Shown here piece after piece: positions 23,000 to 24,718 of a stretch of 24,718 nucleotides of DNA. The DNA lies in the NCBI GenBank assembly GCA_903819815.1, contig CAIJFC010000351.1:1-24718 (forward strand), in the 5' to 3' direction. Position 1 is the stretch's first letter; each line of letters starts with the position of its first letter. Below the pieces are notes generated by a model that saw nothing but the letters and a program-made list of their open reading frames with translations, searched no databases and was not told the origin of the DNA. This DNA comes from an uncultured Bacteroidota bacterium. Lineage in GTDB: Bacteria > Bacteroidota > Bacteroidia > Flavobacteriales > Flavobacteriaceae. Both the position numbers and the translations under genes were made by a program.

Positions 23000-23992
23000 T
23001 TATACAAATTGATAATCCGCATAAACATCCTCAATTTCATTTAAAGCAGAAAATAATTCCTCAGGTGTGCTGAGCGTTACTAATTTTTGGCGGTGTTCTT
23101 TAAACGATTGGATCCCTTTAAAATAATTGGCATAATGCGGTCTCGTTTCTACAATTCCGAGTCGTTCCCCTTTCCAATCCATCGCCCAAGTAAGGTGATT
23201 TCGAACGGCTTCCACTCGGTTAACCACCGTGGGTTTTGCCAAGTGTTCTCCGGTTTCTAAATAATGTTTTATTTCATTGAAAATCCATGGATAACCAATG
23301 GCTGCGCGACCGATCATAATTCCGTCAACGCCATATTCGTTTTTAAATTTTAGGGCTTTTTCAGGAGAATCGACATCGCCGTTTCCGAAAATTGGCATGG
23401 TAATTCTAGGGTTGTTTTTTACTCTGGCAATGTGCGACCAATCGGCTTGCCCTTTGTACATTTGGGCGCGAGTTCGGGCATGAATGCTTAAGGCTGCCAC
23501 GCCAATGTCTTGCAATCGTTCTGCAACCTCATCGATATTTATAGAAGAATCGTCCCAACCCAAACGTGTTTTTACGGTTACCGGAAGGTCGGTACTGTCA
23601 ATTACGGCCTGCGTTAATCGAATCATCAAATCGACATCTTTTAAAACCCCGGCTCCGGCACCTTTGCAAACCACTTTTTTTACAGGACACCCAAAATTTA
23701 TATCTATAATATCTGGATTTACGGTACTTACAATTTTAGATGACATTGCCATCGCTTCTTCGTCACCCCCAAAAATTTGGATTCCAACCGGGCGTTCATA
23801 ATCGAAAATATCCAATTTCATGCGGCTTTTTATAGCGTCACGAATTAACCCTTCGGAAGAAATAAATTCAGAATACATCAAATCGGCGCCGTGCTGCTTG
23901 CACAACCTTCGAAATGGCGGATCGCTAACGTCTTCCATTGGAGCGAGAAGTAAAGGAAAATCGGGTAATATGATGTTGCCTATTTTGGGCAT
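23000..23992 (-). CDS. dusB: tRNA-dihydrouridine synthase, DusB-like
   Basis: A 330-residue FMN-dependent enzyme that reduces uridine to dihydrouridine in the tRNA D-loop. A TIM barrel is visible with LLLAPMEDVSDPPFR at 14-28 (FMN site), INFGCPVKKV at 98-107 with catalytic Cys102, KTRLGWD at 141-147, HARTRAQMYKGQADW at 171-185, GNGDV at 203-207 and GIMIGRAAIGYPWIF at 224-238 (FMN phosphate). A C-terminal helical domain follows. Length and motifs fit the NifR3/DusB group. It is monocistronic and converges on the permease across the strong terminator. Confidence 0.92.
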   Translation of the reverse strand: MPKIGNIILPDFPLLLAPMEDVSDPPFRRLCKQHGADLMYSEFISSEGLIRDAIKSRMKLDIFDYERPVGIQIFGGDEEAMAMSSKIVSTVNPDIIDINFGCPVKKVVCKGAGAGVLKDVDLMIRLTQAVIDSTDLPVTVKTRLGWDDSSINIDEVAERLQDIGVAALSIHARTRAQMYKGQADWSHIARVKNNPRITMPIFGNGDVDSPEKALKFKNEYGVDGIMIGRAAIGYPWIFNEIKHYLETGEHLAKPTVVNRVEAVRNHLTWAMDWKGERLGIVETRPHYANYFKGIQSFKEHRQKLVTLSTPEELFSALNEIEDVYADYQFV

Positions 23993-24009
23993 AATTGAAT
24001 TGTTTTGTG

Positions 24010-24017
24010 CAAAGATA
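24010..24017 (-). promoter_or_regulatory. -7 box of the dus gene
   Basis: TATCTTTG on the minus strand matches TAnnTTTG and lies 17 bases before the start codon. No good -33 box is visible at the right distance. Confidence 0.4.
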
Positions 24018-24030
24018 GAATTTTAGACTG

Positions 24031-24058
24031 AAAGATAATAGACGAAAAGATAATAGAC
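24031..24058. repeat. Purine-rich direct repeat
   Basis: AAAGATAATAGAC occurs at 24031-24043 and 24046-24058, followed by further purine-rich sequence with looser copies to about 24085. It lies between the divergent dus and lepA promoters. No function is evident. Confidence 0.6.
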
Positions 24059-24123
24059 AAAGAGAGGGAAGACGAAGAGATAAAATACAGTTAATTAAAG
24101 TAATGAGTTTGTAATTTATTGAC

Positions 24124-24153
24124 TTTGAAAGTGCTGAATTTAAACTATATTTG
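24124..24153 (+). promoter_or_regulatory. Promoter of lepA
   Basis: TTTG at 24124-24127 and TATATTTG at 24146-24153 are separated by 18 bases, an excellent match to the Bacteroidota consensus. Transcription would start near 24160, leaving a leader of about 105 bases that contains the palindromic repeat at 24164. Confidence 0.7.
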
Positions 24154-24163
24154 CAGATTAATT

Positions 24164-24238
24164 GCGTGAGGGATTGCAGAGGAAATCCCACGCTTTTTTG
24201 CGTGGATTGTAACGAAAAGCCCGACCCTTGTGGTCACG
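24164..24238. repeat. Palindromic intergenic repeat, copy 2, in the lepA leader
   Basis: The core hairpin pairs AATCCCACGC (24184-24193) with GCGTGGATT (24200-24208) across a T-rich loop. An outer stem pairs GCGTGA (24164-24169) with TCACGC (24233-24238), and GGG/CCC blocks lie between. Flanks resemble the repeat at 11561 (GCAGAGG versus GCAGCGG; AACGAAAAGC versus AGCGGATAGC). It is GC-rich in an AT-rich context and lies wholly between the lepA promoter and start codon. Confidence 0.65.
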
Positions 24239-24265
24239 CCCAAATAAAATTGATACCAACAAAGC

Positions 24266-24718
24266 ATGAAACACATACGGAATTTTTGCATTATTGCACA
24301 CATCGACCACGGGAAAAGTACGCTTGCTGACCGATTATTGGGGGCTACTCAAACGGTTACGGCTCGGGAAGAAAAGGCGCAATTGCTAGACAATATGGAC
24401 TTGGAGCGCGAGCGTGGGATTACGATTAAGAGTCACGCGATTCAAATGGAGTACAAATACAAAGGCGAAGATTATATTTTGAATTTGATTGACACTCCTG
24501 GACACGTCGATTTTTCTTATGAAGTTTCTCGCTCGATCGCGGCTTGTGAAGGCGCGCTTTTGATTGTAGATGCTGCACAAAGTATTCAGGCACAAACCAT
24601 TTCGAATTTGTATTTGGCACTTGAAAACGATTTGGAAATTATTCCAATTTTGAACAAAGTAGATTTACCAAGTGCAAGTCCTGAGGAAGTTAGCGATGAT
24701 ATTGTGGATTTATTAGGG
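24266..24718 (+). CDS. lepA: Elongation factor 4 (LepA), N-terminal part (runs off the right edge)
   Basis: The frame is open from the ATG at 24266 to the end of the window, 151 codons of a family near 598-600 residues. This is a translational GTPase that acts on stalled or stressed ribosomes. The G domain is textbook: P-loop AHIDHGKST at 11-19, ERERGITIKSHAIQM at 47-61 (switch I, G2), DTPGHVDF at 76-83 (G3) and NKVDLP at 130-135 (G4). MKHIRNFCIIAHIDHGKSTLADR and the ITIKS form distinguish it from EF-G and TypA. An LepA call is firm even though only a quarter of the protein is present. Confidence 0.96.
   Translation, partial: MKHIRNFCIIAHIDHGKSTLADRLLGATQTVTAREEKAQLLDNMDLERERGITIKSHAIQMEYKYKGEDYILNLIDTPGHVDFSYEVSRSIAACEGALLIVDAAQSIQAQTISNLYLALENDLEIIPILNKVDLPSASPEEVSDDIVDLLG

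Noticed and set aside
24164..24238. Riboswitch in the lepA leader
   Set aside because: The sequence is a simple nested palindrome related to another intergenic repeat, with no conserved aptamer core I recognise.

Overview
The window looks like chromosomal DNA of a flavobacterium (phylum Bacteroidota, family Flavobacteriaceae). The evidence is low GC, Bacteroidota-type promoters (TTTG about 19 bases before TAnnTTTG), and families typical of or restricted to the phylum: a GLPGLI-family protein, a TonB-receptor-like barrel with a carboxypeptidase-like regulatory domain, a Fib_succ_major (FISUMP) protein, a GH92 mannosidase with discoidin-like tail, an Ig-like lipoprotein and a LolC-like permease. 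Two intergenic palindromic elements are also of a style I associate with Flavobacterium. Species cannot be fixed from sequence alone.

Layout. 1-1.76 kb (minus): a GLPGLI protein followed by the N-terminal third or so of a large outer-membrane beta-barrel receptor that runs off the left edge. 1.9-3.3 kb (plus): a secreted protein of unknown function overlapping a deoxynucleoside kinase. 3.3-4.7 kb (minus): a polyprenyl diphosphate synthase followed by a small conserved-looking protein. 4.75-11.5 kb (plus): a complete tripartite RND efflux operon led by its own TetR-type regulator (TetR, TolC, adaptor, permease), with a strong promoter embedded among AAACT/AGTTT palindromes. 11.7-13.3 kb (plus): an Ig-like lipoprotein, meeting head-on an operon of a GH92 alpha-mannosidase and an omega-amidase-type nitrilase (13.3-16.9 kb, minus).

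17.0-20.7 kb is the only accessory-looking stretch. It has an outer-membrane barrel gene behind tandem repeats, a FISUMP protein, a CAP-domain protein, and twin small secreted proteins from a recent tandem duplication. It is littered with short repeats. The most striking is a 37-bp three-armed element present twice with identical geometry, about 2 kb apart, enclosing the CAP and twin genes. A tRNA with a CAT anticodon lies just to its right, and a 12-base near-copy of that tRNA's 3' end lies to the left. No integrase or transposase is visible. This is my best candidate for something undescribed: a small repeat-bounded cassette of secreted proteins.

20.8-24.7 kb is housekeeping: methylmalonyl-CoA epimerase (minus), rbfA and a LolC-like permease (plus), a dihydrouridine synthase (minus) facing them across a perfect terminator, and the start of lepA (plus). 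A long palindromic repeat sits between the lepA promoter and its start codon.
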